Source: Pseudoduganella buxea (lineage in GTDB: Bacteria; Pseudomonadota; Gammaproteobacteria; Burkholderiales; Burkholderiaceae_D). From it: DNA of 44,152 nt. This document shows positions 31,190-39,345 of the stretch, piece by piece. The stretch spans positions 1 through 44,152 of the forward strand of contig NZ_WNKZ01000051.1 of the NCBI RefSeq assembly GCF_009720835.1. Direction: 5' to 3'. The position numbers and the translations under genes were made by a program. Position 1 is the stretch's first letter, and each line of letters starts with the position of its first letter. The notes below the pieces were generated by a model. It saw nothing but the letters and a program-made list of their open reading frames with translations, made no database searches and was not told where the DNA came from.

Positions 31190-31746
31190 ACCATGCACTC
31201 CCGCAGCGCCGTCAGGCCCCGCTTGATCCAGGCCTTGACGGTGCCCAGCGGCGACTTCAGGCGCTCGGCGATTTCGGAATGGCTGCAGCCGTCGACATAG
31301 GCATACAGGATGCTGTTGCGCTTGGCCGCGTCGAGCTGGGTCAGGCAGTCATGCAGCCGGCCCAGGTTGTCGCGCAGCTCGAAGGCGTCCGCCATTGGCT
31401 GCTGCAGCGCCGCTTCGGCGTCGATGGCGTCCAGTGCATCCTCGCTGGCATGGACCTGGCGCGCGCCATTGCGGACCGCGTCGAGGGCGCCATGCCGCAC
31501 GATGCTGTAGATCCAGCCGCGGCCTGCGCCGCGCGCGGCGTCAAAACTGCCGGCGCGGGTCCAGATGTTGACGAAGGCATCATGCACCACGTCCTCGGCG
31601 GCCTGCCGCTCGCGCACGATGCGCAGCGCCACGCCCAGCAAACGCGGGCTTTCCTGCAGATACAGCGACTGCAGGGCATGCCGGTCGCCGCGCGCACAGG
31701 CGCGCAGCGCGGCTTCGTAGTCGAATGGGTCGGTAGCAGTCGTCAC
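31186..31746 (-). CDS. ECF (sigma-70 family) RNA polymerase sigma factor
   Basis: From a GTG at 31746 the product is 186 residues. Region 2 contains LYLQESPRLLGVALRIVRER and AAEDVVHDAFVNIWTRAGSF; region 4 contains LDAAKRNSILYAYVDGCSHS and EIAERLKSPLGTVKAWIKRG. It is the cognate partner of the RskA-type anti-sigma factor that overlaps its end. A GTG at 31794 opens the same frame, but a TATAAT lies only two bases before it, so a transcript from that promoter would miss it; I therefore prefer 31746. Neither start has a good ribosome binding site. The target genes are unknown; the convergent DUF4394 lipoprotein and the upstream toxin-like gene are candidates by position. Confidence 0.9.
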   Translation of the reverse strand: MTTATDPFDYEAALRACARGDRHALQSLYLQESPRLLGVALRIVRERQAAEDVVHDAFVNIWTRAGSFDAARGAGRGWIYSIVRHGALDAVRNGARQVHASEDALDAIDAEAALQQPMADAFELRDNLGRLHDCLTQLDAAKRNSILYAYVDGCSHSEIAERLKSPLGTVKAWIKRGLTALRECMV

Positions 31747-31796
31747 GGGCAGCGCGTTGGGTGGAGGGCCGGTACCATGTCCCGGGCGTGCCACCG

Positions 31797-31802
31797 ATTA
31801 TA
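31797..31802 (-). promoter_or_regulatory. -10 element for the sigma / anti-sigma pair
   Basis: A perfect TATAAT on the minus strand lies 17-22 bases beyond the toxin stop codon and about 50 bases before the chosen sigma start. The -35 region is weak (GTCCTA, or a GGAAG resembling ECF elements). The pair may thus be transcribed independently of the toxin gene. Confidence 0.45.
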
Positions 31803-31818
31803 TAGACCAATCGCCTTC

Positions 31819-34800
31819 CTAGGACGTCACCGTGTAATTGACGATCACCAGCAGCTCGCGCAGTGCCGGCGCCAGGGCCGTGCCGAGAGTGACCGGCGTA
31901 TCGAGCGCGAAGCCGGCCGCCGTGGAAGCGAGCAGGCCGGCCAGCTCCGGTTCGGCGGCGGGATTGAGCGTCACCGGCGTGCCGGCCACCGTGATCACGT
32001 GGTTCGCTGGAGCGCCGTCGACCTTGGCGATCAGGCGCACCGCGCTCAAGGCCAGCGCATGGCCGGCCGTGAAGTACGGCAGGTCCTGGGCCGACAGGGT
32101 CAGGTCGGCGCTGCCCACCGTTGTCAGGCGATGCCACACGTCGGGGCGGTCGCGCCGCAGGTCGAAGGCCTGGAACAGGCCGGTGCGCCCCGTCTTCAGG
32201 GCCAGCGTGTTCAGGCGAACGCGCAAGGTATTCGCCGCCAGCGTGCGCAGGCTTCCGCCGCCGTCGCGCGCCGTGTACTGGAAGCCCAGCACGACGTCGG
32301 AGATGGTGCCGTAGTCGAACGGACGCAAGGTCGGGGGCAGTTCCAGCACGTATGTGCCGATCACGCCGCTGCCCTCGAACGGCAGGTAGCGGTCGTCGTC
32401 GAAGTTGAGCCCGAACAGGCCACTGTCCTCCTGGCCCCGGCTGGTGGCGATCGACTGGATGGCGCCCACGTTATAGCGGAATCGGCTGTCACCGGCCGGG
32501 TCTTCCGAATAGGCCGTGACGTCGTCCGCCGCGCCCGCACGCCGGCCCGTCTCGACGCGGATGCGGTTCGACGTCTGCGTCACTTTCAGCGGCACGCCCG
32601 TGTACGGCCCGGCCACGCAAGGCACCGTGACCTGCAGCGCCTTGATGCGGCGGAAGTAGTGGCCAGGATGCTCCAGGTCGAACACGGCTTCCGGCACCTG
32701 GATGGTGCAGCGTCCCGACATGCGCAACTCCGTCAGCGCGGTGGGATCGAGCCGCGCCAGCGACAACTGCGAGACCAGTTCCCGTTCGCGTACATTGCGC
32801 GCCAGCCAGGCGGCGCTCATGCGCCGCAGGTCGGCATTGAGCTGGTCCGCAGCCAGCAGCCCCTGGCGCGCATCGTTCCACTGGCCGGGGCGGATGAACA
32901 CATCGATGCTTCCCAGCTCGAACTGGAAGCAGCGCTCGGCCGCGCGCGCCGCCTCGAAGGCCAGGTTGTACATCTGCCTGGACAGGCCGCGCAACTGGCC
33001 GGCACTCCAGTCGAACAGTTCGCGGCTGGTGAACTTGGCGCGCAGGTAGGCTTCCTCGGCGGCGCCTTGCTGGCGGCGCACGCCATGCACCCGCAGTTGT
33101 TCGACGGCGATGTCGCGGCGGATATTGGCCAGCCTGATTTCGATGTCGGCCCGCTCCATTTCACGCTGGGCCGCGCGCGCCGAATTCTGCCAGTCCTCGT
33201 GGCGCACCTGGTAGCTGCCCTGGTGGTCCAGCATGGCGCCGGCCTTTTCCAGTGTCGCGCCCAGCGCGCCCACCGCGCCGACGACGAAGTCGCGCGCGCT
33301 GGACGAATAATCGCGTCCGCCCGTCTGCGCGTTGACGGTGGGCGAGCCGCCGAAACCGGCCGCCCCCAGCATGAAGCTGGGCACCAGCGACAGGCCGCCA
33401 GCCGCGGCGTAACCGATCGCCACCACGGCCTGCAGTGCCGTGGCAATGCCGTACGAGACCACCGCCGCCGTTTCCCAGCCGTTCATGTACGGACGGCCAA
33501 AGTAGAAGGCCTGGTTCTCCGCATGGCCCTGGCGCGCCTTCTGCGCGCTGGCGATGGTCTCGATTGCCGCATCGCGTTCCAGCTCCAGCGCGCGTACCTG
33601 TTCGGCCAGCAGCCGGCCTTCGTGTTCCGCCTTCAGCCGCTGCAGCCCCTCGTTGTCGCGCGCCGCCAGGGCCTGCTCCAGCCGGCCCGCGAACGACGCC
33701 GCCACGTCGGCCAGCTCGATGGCCTGGCGCAGCATGACGCGGAAGCGATACGGCGGACGCGGCGCGCTCAGCGCATCCAGGATGGCCGAGATCGACAGGC
33801 CGGAGGCAGCCGCCTGCAGCAGCGCTTCCACCGACAGCGGTGGTGCGAACAGCGACAGCTCCCGCTCGACGCCGTCGATATTGCGGCTGTTGCGCAGGTT
33901 GAACTGGCGCTCCGCCAGCGTGTCCCACAGTTCGAACAGCTTGTCGCTGGGGGGAATGCAGAAGTACAGGCTTTCCAGGCTGAGCGGCAGCGGCGGCAGT
34001 TCGGCGCCGCCGTGCGGCAGCACGGACGGATCGGGCAGCAGGTTTTCCAGCTTCGCCAGGGCATTGCCGAACAGGTCGAGCCGTTCCGCCAGCTGGTTGT
34101 AATTCTCGGGCGGCACGGGGACGGCCGGCGGCACCACGCGGGGCCGGGCTCCCAGCAGCCGTTCCGCGCGCGAATAGTCGAGCGAGGCCATGACCAGGTC
34201 TTCCAGCTGGTCGCGCCGGAAGTAGGCGTCGCCACGGCGGATGAACAGGCGTGCCGTCAGCTCGACGATGGCCTGCTGGAACGCCACGGTGCGCGAGCGC
34301 GCCACAAGGTAGGGCTTGAACGGCGCACGCCGCCATTCCAGTACCGCATTGGCCAGTTCCGTTTCGATGACGCCGTTCGGATCGTGGGCAATCCGGCCAA
34401 GGATGGTATCGATCAGCTGCAGGCCGTACTCCGCGGCGCCGCGCTGGAAGAAGGGCTTGGTGTTCCAGTAGCGCTGCGGGGCCGGATCGTTCGACGAACC
34501 GCGTGGATCGAAGATATAGCGCAGCCACGTCTCGGCGGCGTCGTAGCCTTCCACGTCGTCGGCCTCCATCATGCGCGTTGCGATCAGGTGCGGCGCATGA
34601 TAGGTCAGCTCCCAGTTGATGTCCGAGTATGCGCTGGCGCGGTCGAACTCCAGTTCCTCGCGCGGGAACGGCGGCAGGATCACCGGCGCCGGCGCGTGGC
34701 CATTCAGCGCGTCCTCGAACACGAAGCCACCCTGGTGCAGCTGCGTGCTGCGCGCCAGCAGGGCCGGTATGCCGCCCCGGAAGAACTGCTGGCGCAAGTG

Positions 34801-37800
34801 GCAGGCCAGTGGATGATGGAAGTTGCGTACCACGATGCCGTAGCGGGTACCCCGGTAGCTGTTGAACTCCTGGACGATGCGCTTGTACTCCGGATCGTCC
34901 AGCAGGTCGGCAATGACGGCATCCTTGTCGGCCTGGGTGGGCGCGGCCGCCAGCAGCTGCAGGTACTTGATCGTCAGCAGGAAGACGTCGACCACCAGCT
35001 GGCGCACGTCGGAAAAGGTCTTGGCGGTGGTGCGCTCGCCTGTCTCGGGATCGAGCTCGCCGTAGAAACCGGGAATCAGGATGAAGCCGCGCCGGTTGTC
35101 CTCGTAGAAGAAGGGCATCAGGGTGCCGAAGATCAGGATGGTGAAGTCGCGCGAGTGCTTGCCCGTGGCGCCGGCCAGCAGGGCCGACAGCAGCCGGTCC
35201 AGCTCCGAAGCCTGGTACGGATAGGTGACGCGGAACGCGGCCGGCGTCTGGCCGACGGTGCGGCCGAACAGCAGCTGGAAGCCGCTGCCCCCGAACACGC
35301 TGGCGTAGGCCAGTTCGTCGTCCGCATCGAGTTCCTGTTCCTGCAGGCGCTGGCCGCGCGGCGCCGTATCCTTGAACAGCGGCAGAAGGCGGATCAGGTC
35401 CCCCGTGCCGGCGCGCGCTTCCGGATAGCCCTTGCAGCCGGTCAGCAGGAAGCTGCCGACGTGACGCAGGTAGGGCCAGATGTCGGCGTGGTAGACGCTG
35501 ACGGAGAACCGTTCGGGGTCGGGCGAGACGCCCAGCACGATGGTCTTGCGGTCGAGCGGCGTGACGTCCTTGGGGGTCGGAATGGGCGTGTCGGCGACGC
35601 GGCGCGGCAGCCACTTCTTGCCCGTGTACTCGCTGACGGCCAGGCTGATTTCCGTCCAGCGCAGCGGTCTTGGCAAGGGCTGCGTGGCGGCGCCGCTGGG
35701 CTGCGGGAACGGCAGGCTCTGGGTTTCGTCGCCCTTCTCCGTGAACGTGGCCCAGGCCAGGTACAGCCGGTTGTTGCGGAAGAAGGCAATCAGGTGCTCG
35801 CCCGTGATATCGAGGTCGATCTTGCGCCACGGCGTCCAGCTGCGTTCGCGCTGCAGCATGCGGTGGTAGTAGCCGCGCGGGTCGCCGCCCTTGGTGGCCG
35901 CGAACACGTGCAGGTTCTGCAGGTCGAAGTCGTAGCACGTCGCCAGTACGTCGAGGAAGGCGATGTCGTCCAGCCGGTCCAGGTAGCCCTCGAACGCTGC
36001 CTCGACGTTTTCCTCGGTGACGTCGTTTTCCATCAGGTGCCGTTCGAAATCGGCGAAGGCTTCCGTCTTGTCGTCGCGCCATTCGGGGCGCAGGTAGTAC
36101 TGGGCATCGACGAAGACCTTGCGGCCCACCTCCCACACGCGGTAGTTCTTCATCGAGTCCCACCAGCGCCAGTCGGGATCGTTGTCCAGGTCGGCGACGG
36201 CGGCCGGCTCCAGTCCTTCGATGCAGCGGCGCAGGAACAGCTGCACCGTGCCGTGCGCGTGCACCAGCCGCGACGACGGCATCCTGGCGGACCACTCGGT
36301 ATCGGTCAGCAGGTAATCGTACAGGTCGGCCTTCGTCGGCAGTGCCGGATGGGTCGTCAGCACCTGCGTGACCAGCGCGTCGCGCTTGCGTTCACGCAGC
36401 GGGTCCATCAGCGTCTTGAGCACGCCGAACCAGTCGGCCGGATCGTGGCGGGTGCGCAGCACGCGGCGCGCGGCGGCGGCATCGGTGGGGCCAAGATTCT
36501 CGGCGCAGAAGGTGAAGGCCTCGGTCACGTCCGTGCCCAGCGCATGCACGGCCAGCAGCGCCCTTTCGTCGGCAAGCCAGGTGCCGGGATGCCGGTAGTC
36601 GGCCAGCGTGCGGCCGAAGTGGGCCGACACATCGCCCAGCAGGCCGCGCGGCCAGCCCGTCAGGATGGCCAGCCGGTCCAGCAGCGGCGCCGGCGCGGGC
36701 CCCGCGCCCAGCGCCAGGTCGAATACGGCCGCCACCGTGACGGTCACGCCTGGCTGGCCGGGCATGTCCACCGCGGGGAAGCGCCGTGCCAGCGCGAACA
36801 CGTCCACCAGGTCGAGCCAGCTGTCGAGGGCAATGACGGCGCCGCCCGTCTCGAACGGCAAGGTGTCGAGGGCCAGCCAGCCCAATCCCGGCCCCTTCGC
36901 CAGCAGGAACGCCAGCAGTTCCGGCACCGGATCGAAAGGGGTAGCCAGCCCGGCCACGGCATGCGCCAGCCGCAGCGCGCGGTACAGGTTCGGCGTGCCT
37001 GCCGGCGTGATGGCGACGGCCGGGTTGGCGATGTCGCCCGTCGTCAGCAGGCCCGTCAGCGCTGTCGGCACAGCGGCGATGGCCAGGCGCACGCCGGCGA
37101 GCAGCACGTCGGCCAGCGCCCGCTCGGTGGCCGTCACGGCTTGCAGCGCCACGGCCGCGGCATCCAGTGCAGCTGCCATGCGGGCGTGATCGGCCAGGCC
37201 CTGCATCAGTTGCTGCAGCAATGCCTGGCGTTGCGGCTCGGCGCCCAACGCGGCCACCAGAGCGTCGATGGCGGCCTTGATGGCAGCGGCGTTGGGCAGG
37301 GCCGCCAGCAGGTCGTCGATCACGTTCTTGGCCGCCGCGCCCATGGCGGCGGTGGGCGGCTCGGCCCGGACCAGGTCCGTCAGCCGGGCCATGGCGCCGG
37401 CATCGAGCGCGGGCCAGCGTTGCAGCAGCAGCTCCAGCGCGGGAATCTGCTCCAGCGCCGTGACGCCGGCGTCGTACGGCGACGCATGCTCCGCCTGGGC
37501 CTGCGTCAGCGCGGTGCGCAGCGCCAGCAGCGCGGTCGTGATGGCGCTGTCGGCCAGGTCCCATTCGGCCAGGTTGGCGGCGCGCCGGGCCAGCCGGTAT
37601 TCCAGTTCGACCAGCGGCACGGCCGCCGCATCCACGCGCCGCGCCGTCTCCACCAGCGCGGCCAGTTCCGCCGCGCCGGCCAGCGGGTCGGCCCCGGACA
37701 GCCGTTCCAGCATCAGGTAATCCGGCATGCCCAGTCCCAGCGCGCGCGCCAGGCCGATCCGGCCGAAAGCAGCGGCCAGCGCCGCGGCGCTCAGCACCGG

Positions 37801-38616
37801 ATCGGGGCCCAGCAGCGCGGCCGTGCCGAGGTGCGCCACCAGCAGGTCCATGTCGGACGTGCCGACGCCGAAGGCCAAGGCCAGGTCCTCGGCCACGGCC
37901 GCCAGCCGCAGCGCGGGGCCGCCGGCCTTGCCGAAGTCGTACGCCAGCGCCGCCTTGCTGCCGGTATCCGTCAGCCCCGCGCCCTGGTACTCATGGTGGC
38001 GCTCCTGGGTCAGCACGGCGTACCACGGCCCTCCCTCGTACAGCGCTGCCACCGACAGCAGGGCAGGGCGGGCGCCGCCGGCGGGGCGTTCCTCGTTCAT
38101 GCCGCGAGTGGCGCGCAGCGACCAGCCGTGCCAGCGCGGCGTCCACAGGTGCACGCTGTTGGCCTGGCGCCGGTCGAACGAGGCCACGTCGCTCACATTG
38201 TCCGCGCTGGAGGCGGCGCCATTGCCCAGGATACTCATGTAGCCGGCCGTGGTGGGGTAGAACGGATCGAGCGCCGACGTGGCCCCGTTGTAGGCCGTCG
38301 TCCAATGGCCGGCGAACAGGGTGCCCCAGCGGCTTTCCAGGCCGACGCGCGTGTCGCGCTGTGCGATGGCGCCGGCGCCCGTGTCCAGCGCCAGCGTGCC
38401 CTCTACCTGGAACAGCGCCTTGACGCCGTCACCCAGGTCCTCGCTGCCCTTGAACCCGATCACGGAGCGGTTGTTCGACAGGCGGGCGAGGGAGCCCGCC
38501 GGGCCGTGGACAGTTTCGGCTGATGCGTTCAGGCGGCCGTAGAGCTGGACCTGCGCGTGGGCGCCGGCGGTGGTTGCCAGCAGTAGCGCGGCGCACAGGG
38601 GAATGGTGGTCTTCAT
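31819..38616 (-). CDS. Porin / Tc-toxin A-subunit chimera
   Basis: One frame of 2265 residues. It begins with a Sec signal peptide (MKTTIPLCAALLLATTAGAH) and the front of a Burkholderiales trimeric porin: VQLYGRLNASAE, SVIGFKGSEDLGDGVKALFQ, RDTRVGLESRWGTLFAGHW and GSKAALAYDFG at about residue 228. At about residues 228-248 (near 37880-37940) it passes into a Tc toxin A-like protein, with helical shell repeats (RIGLARALGLGMPDYLMLER), a neuraminidase-like region (LYDYLLTDTEWSARMPSSRL, DWRWWDSMKNYRVWEVGRKV), the pore/coiled-coil region (MLGAAGFGGSP, then ELFDWSAGQLRGLSRQMYNL) and the TcB-binding region (FDLEHPGHYFRRIKALQVTV, GAIQSIATS, DDDRYLPFEGSGVI). The porin lacks its last third with the C-terminal aromatic signal; the toxin lacks its N-terminus. 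TcA proteins normally have no Sec signal. No ribosome binding site precedes 38616 (an ATG at 38652 is also possible). No TcB or TcC gene is present. Confidence 0.85.
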   Translation of the reverse strand: MKTTIPLCAALLLATTAGAHAQVQLYGRLNASAETVHGPAGSLARLSNNRSVIGFKGSEDLGDGVKALFQVEGTLALDTGAGAIAQRDTRVGLESRWGTLFAGHWTTAYNGATSALDPFYPTTAGYMSILGNGAASSADNVSDVASFDRRQANSVHLWTPRWHGWSLRATRGMNEERPAGGARPALLSVAALYEGGPWYAVLTQERHHEYQGAGLTDTGSKAALAYDFGKAGGPALRLAAVAEDLALAFGVGTSDMDLLVAHLGTAALLGPDPVLSAAALAAAFGRIGLARALGLGMPDYLMLERLSGADPLAGAAELAALVETARRVDAAAVPLVELEYRLARRAANLAEWDLADSAITTALLALRTALTQAQAEHASPYDAGVTALEQIPALELLLQRWPALDAGAMARLTDLVRAEPPTAAMGAAAKNVIDDLLAALPNAAAIKAAIDALVAALGAEPQRQALLQQLMQGLADHARMAAALDAAAVALQAVTATERALADVLLAGVRLAIAAVPTALTGLLTTGDIANPAVAITPAGTPNLYRALRLAHAVAGLATPFDPVPELLAFLLAKGPGLGWLALDTLPFETGGAVIALDSWLDLVDVFALARRFPAVDMPGQPGVTVTVAAVFDLALGAGPAPAPLLDRLAILTGWPRGLLGDVSAHFGRTLADYRHPGTWLADERALLAVHALGTDVTEAFTFCAENLGPTDAAAARRVLRTRHDPADWFGVLKTLMDPLRERKRDALVTQVLTTHPALPTKADLYDYLLTDTEWSARMPSSRLVHAHGTVQLFLRRCIEGLEPAAVADLDNDPDWRWWDSMKNYRVWEVGRKVFVDAQYYLRPEWRDDKTEAFADFERHLMENDVTEENVEAAFEGYLDRLDDIAFLDVLATCYDFDLQNLHVFAATKGGDPRGYYHRMLQRERSWTPWRKIDLDITGEHLIAFFRNNRLYLAWATFTEKGDETQSLPFPQPSGAATQPLPRPLRWTEISLAVSEYTGKKWLPRRVADTPIPTPKDVTPLDRKTIVLGVSPDPERFSVSVYHADIWPYLRHVGSFLLTGCKGYPEARAGTGDLIRLLPLFKDTAPRGQRLQEQELDADDELAYASVFGGSGFQLLFGRTVGQTPAAFRVTYPYQASELDRLLSALLAGATGKHSRDFTILIFGTLMPFFYEDNRRGFILIPGFYGELDPETGERTTAKTFSDVRQLVVDVFLLTIKYLQLLAAAPTQADKDAVIADLLDDPEYKRIVQEFNSYRGTRYGIVVRNFHHPLACHLRQQFFRGGIPALLARSTQLHQGGFVFEDALNGHAPAPVILPPFPREELEFDRASAYSDINWELTYHAPHLIATRMMEADDVEGYDAAETWLRYIFDPRGSSNDPAPQRYWNTKPFFQRGAAEYGLQLIDTILGRIAHDPNGVIETELANAVLEWRRAPFKPYLVARSRTVAFQQAIVELTARLFIRRGDAYFRRDQLEDLVMASLDYSRAERLLGARPRVVPPAVPVPPENYNQLAERLDLFGNALAKLENLLPDPSVLPHGGAELPPLPLSLESLYFCIPPSDKLFELWDTLAERQFNLRNSRNIDGVERELSLFAPPLSVEALLQAAASGLSISAILDALSAPRPPYRFRVMLRQAIELADVAASFAGRLEQALAARDNEGLQRLKAEHEGRLLAEQVRALELERDAAIETIASAQKARQGHAENQAFYFGRPYMNGWETAAVVSYGIATALQAVVAIGYAAAGGLSLVPSFMLGAAGFGGSPTVNAQTGGRDYSSSARDFVVGAVGALGATLEKAGAMLDHQGSYQVRHEDWQNSARAAQREMERADIEIRLANIRRDIAVEQLRVHGVRRQQGAAEEAYLRAKFTSRELFDWSAGQLRGLSRQMYNLAFEAARAAERCFQFELGSIDVFIRPGQWNDARQGLLAADQLNADLRRMSAAWLARNVRERELVSQLSLARLDPTALTELRMSGRCTIQVPEAVFDLEHPGHYFRRIKALQVTVPCVAGPYTGVPLKVTQTSNRIRVETGRRAGAADDVTAYSEDPAGDSRFRYNVGAIQSIATSRGQEDSGLFGLNFDDDRYLPFEGSGVIGTYVLELPPTLRPFDYGTISDVVLGFQYTARDGGGSLRTLAANTLRVRLNTLALKTGRTGLFQAFDLRRDRPDVWHRLTTVGSADLTLSAQDLPYFTAGHALALSAVRLIAKVDGAPANHVITVAGTPVTLNPAAEPELAGLLASTAAGFALDTPVTLGTALAPALRELLVIVNYTVTS

Positions 38617-38708
38617 GCCGATAGTGTGCGCGGCGCGGGGCCTGGCCGGCATCCCCCATCCGTGGGCGCCCGCGGTCTCGCGGCGGCGGGGCGCGGCCGG
38701 GGCTTAGC

Positions 38709-38717
38709 TGATATCAT
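38709..38717 (+). promoter_or_regulatory. Candidate extended -10 promoter of the 38747 gene
   Basis: TGATATCAT (TGn plus TATCAT) ends 29 bases before the ATG at 38747. No -35 hexamer is recognisable in the GC-rich sequence upstream. Confidence 0.4.
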
Positions 38718-38746
38718 GCTGGCCTTTTCCAGCAAAGACAGCGGCC

Positions 38747-39247
38747 ATGGACGAATCGAACGAACACCACGAAGAACACGAGGGCGAGGATGCCCTGATC
38801 CAGGAAGCCCGCGTCTGGCAGGGCCAGGGCTGGACGGCAAGAGTCATCAAGAACGAGGATGACGAAGGCTGGGCCGTTGCCATGATCAAGGACGGCGAGC
38901 CGGAACCGGCGCTGGTCGGTCCCTGGACCATGGGCCGCGACAAGAAGAACCCGAAGCCGCTCGATATCTCGGCCTTCCACACCCTCGTCAAGACGGCCAA
39001 CGAAGTGCTGCGCCGCCATGAGCAGCAACTGCACGCGCGCCTGCACAAATCGCTGCGGGTCAACACGAACGACGGCGCCGTCACTGTCAAGCTCGACATC
39101 GTGCCGGACGAAGACGATGCCTACGCCATCCTGACTGCCGTCGACCAGTTCGGCGAAGAGCTGGCCTCGGTACGGGTGCGGCCCGACTTCAAGCTCACGC
39201 CCGGCAGCGCTGAAAGCTGGATCGAAGGCGGCTTCAGGAAGCCCTAG
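38747..39247 (+). CDS. Conserved hypothetical cytosolic protein
   Basis: The 166-residue acidic protein has no signal peptide or membrane helix and no domain I recognise. It begins with a His/Glu-rich stretch (NEHHEEHEGED), followed by an alpha/beta region (VWQGQGWTARVIKNEDDEGW, ALVGPWTMGRDKKNPKPLD) and a C-terminal part containing DEDDAYAILTAVDQFGEELA. The reading frame has normal composition and a promoter-like element in front, so the gene is very likely real. It is divergent from the porin-toxin gene (130 bases apart) and precedes the double-GAF kinase on the same strand. Confidence 0.8.
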   Translation: MDESNEHHEEHEGEDALIQEARVWQGQGWTARVIKNEDDEGWAVAMIKDGEPEPALVGPWTMGRDKKNPKPLDISAFHTLVKTANEVLRRHEQQLHARLHKSLRVNTNDGAVTVKLDIVPDEDDAYAILTAVDQFGEELASVRVRPDFKLTPGSAESWIEGGFRKP

Positions 39248-39306
39248 ATTTACGGCGGACCACTGTTGCATTTCGGTTCCCCGCGCTGGCTTGTGCCGGT
39301 GTAGCC

Positions 39307-39315
39307 TGATATATT
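39307..39315 (+). promoter_or_regulatory. Candidate extended -10 promoter of the double-GAF kinase
   Basis: TGATATATT (TGn plus TATATT, five of six matches) ends 30 bases before the ATG at 39346; AGGGA at 39333-39337 is the ribosome binding site. Confidence 0.45.
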
Positions 39316-39345
39316 GCCCGGATGCATTAATTTCAGGGAATATCG

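Noticed and set aside
30961..38523. A plus-strand frame open for about 2520 codons, antisense to the porin-toxin gene
   Set aside because: It mirrors the codon structure of the minus-strand gene in GC-rich DNA, has an Arg/Gln/His/Gly-rich composition, and shows no recognisable domain, whereas the minus-strand frame shows porin and TcA motifs along its length.
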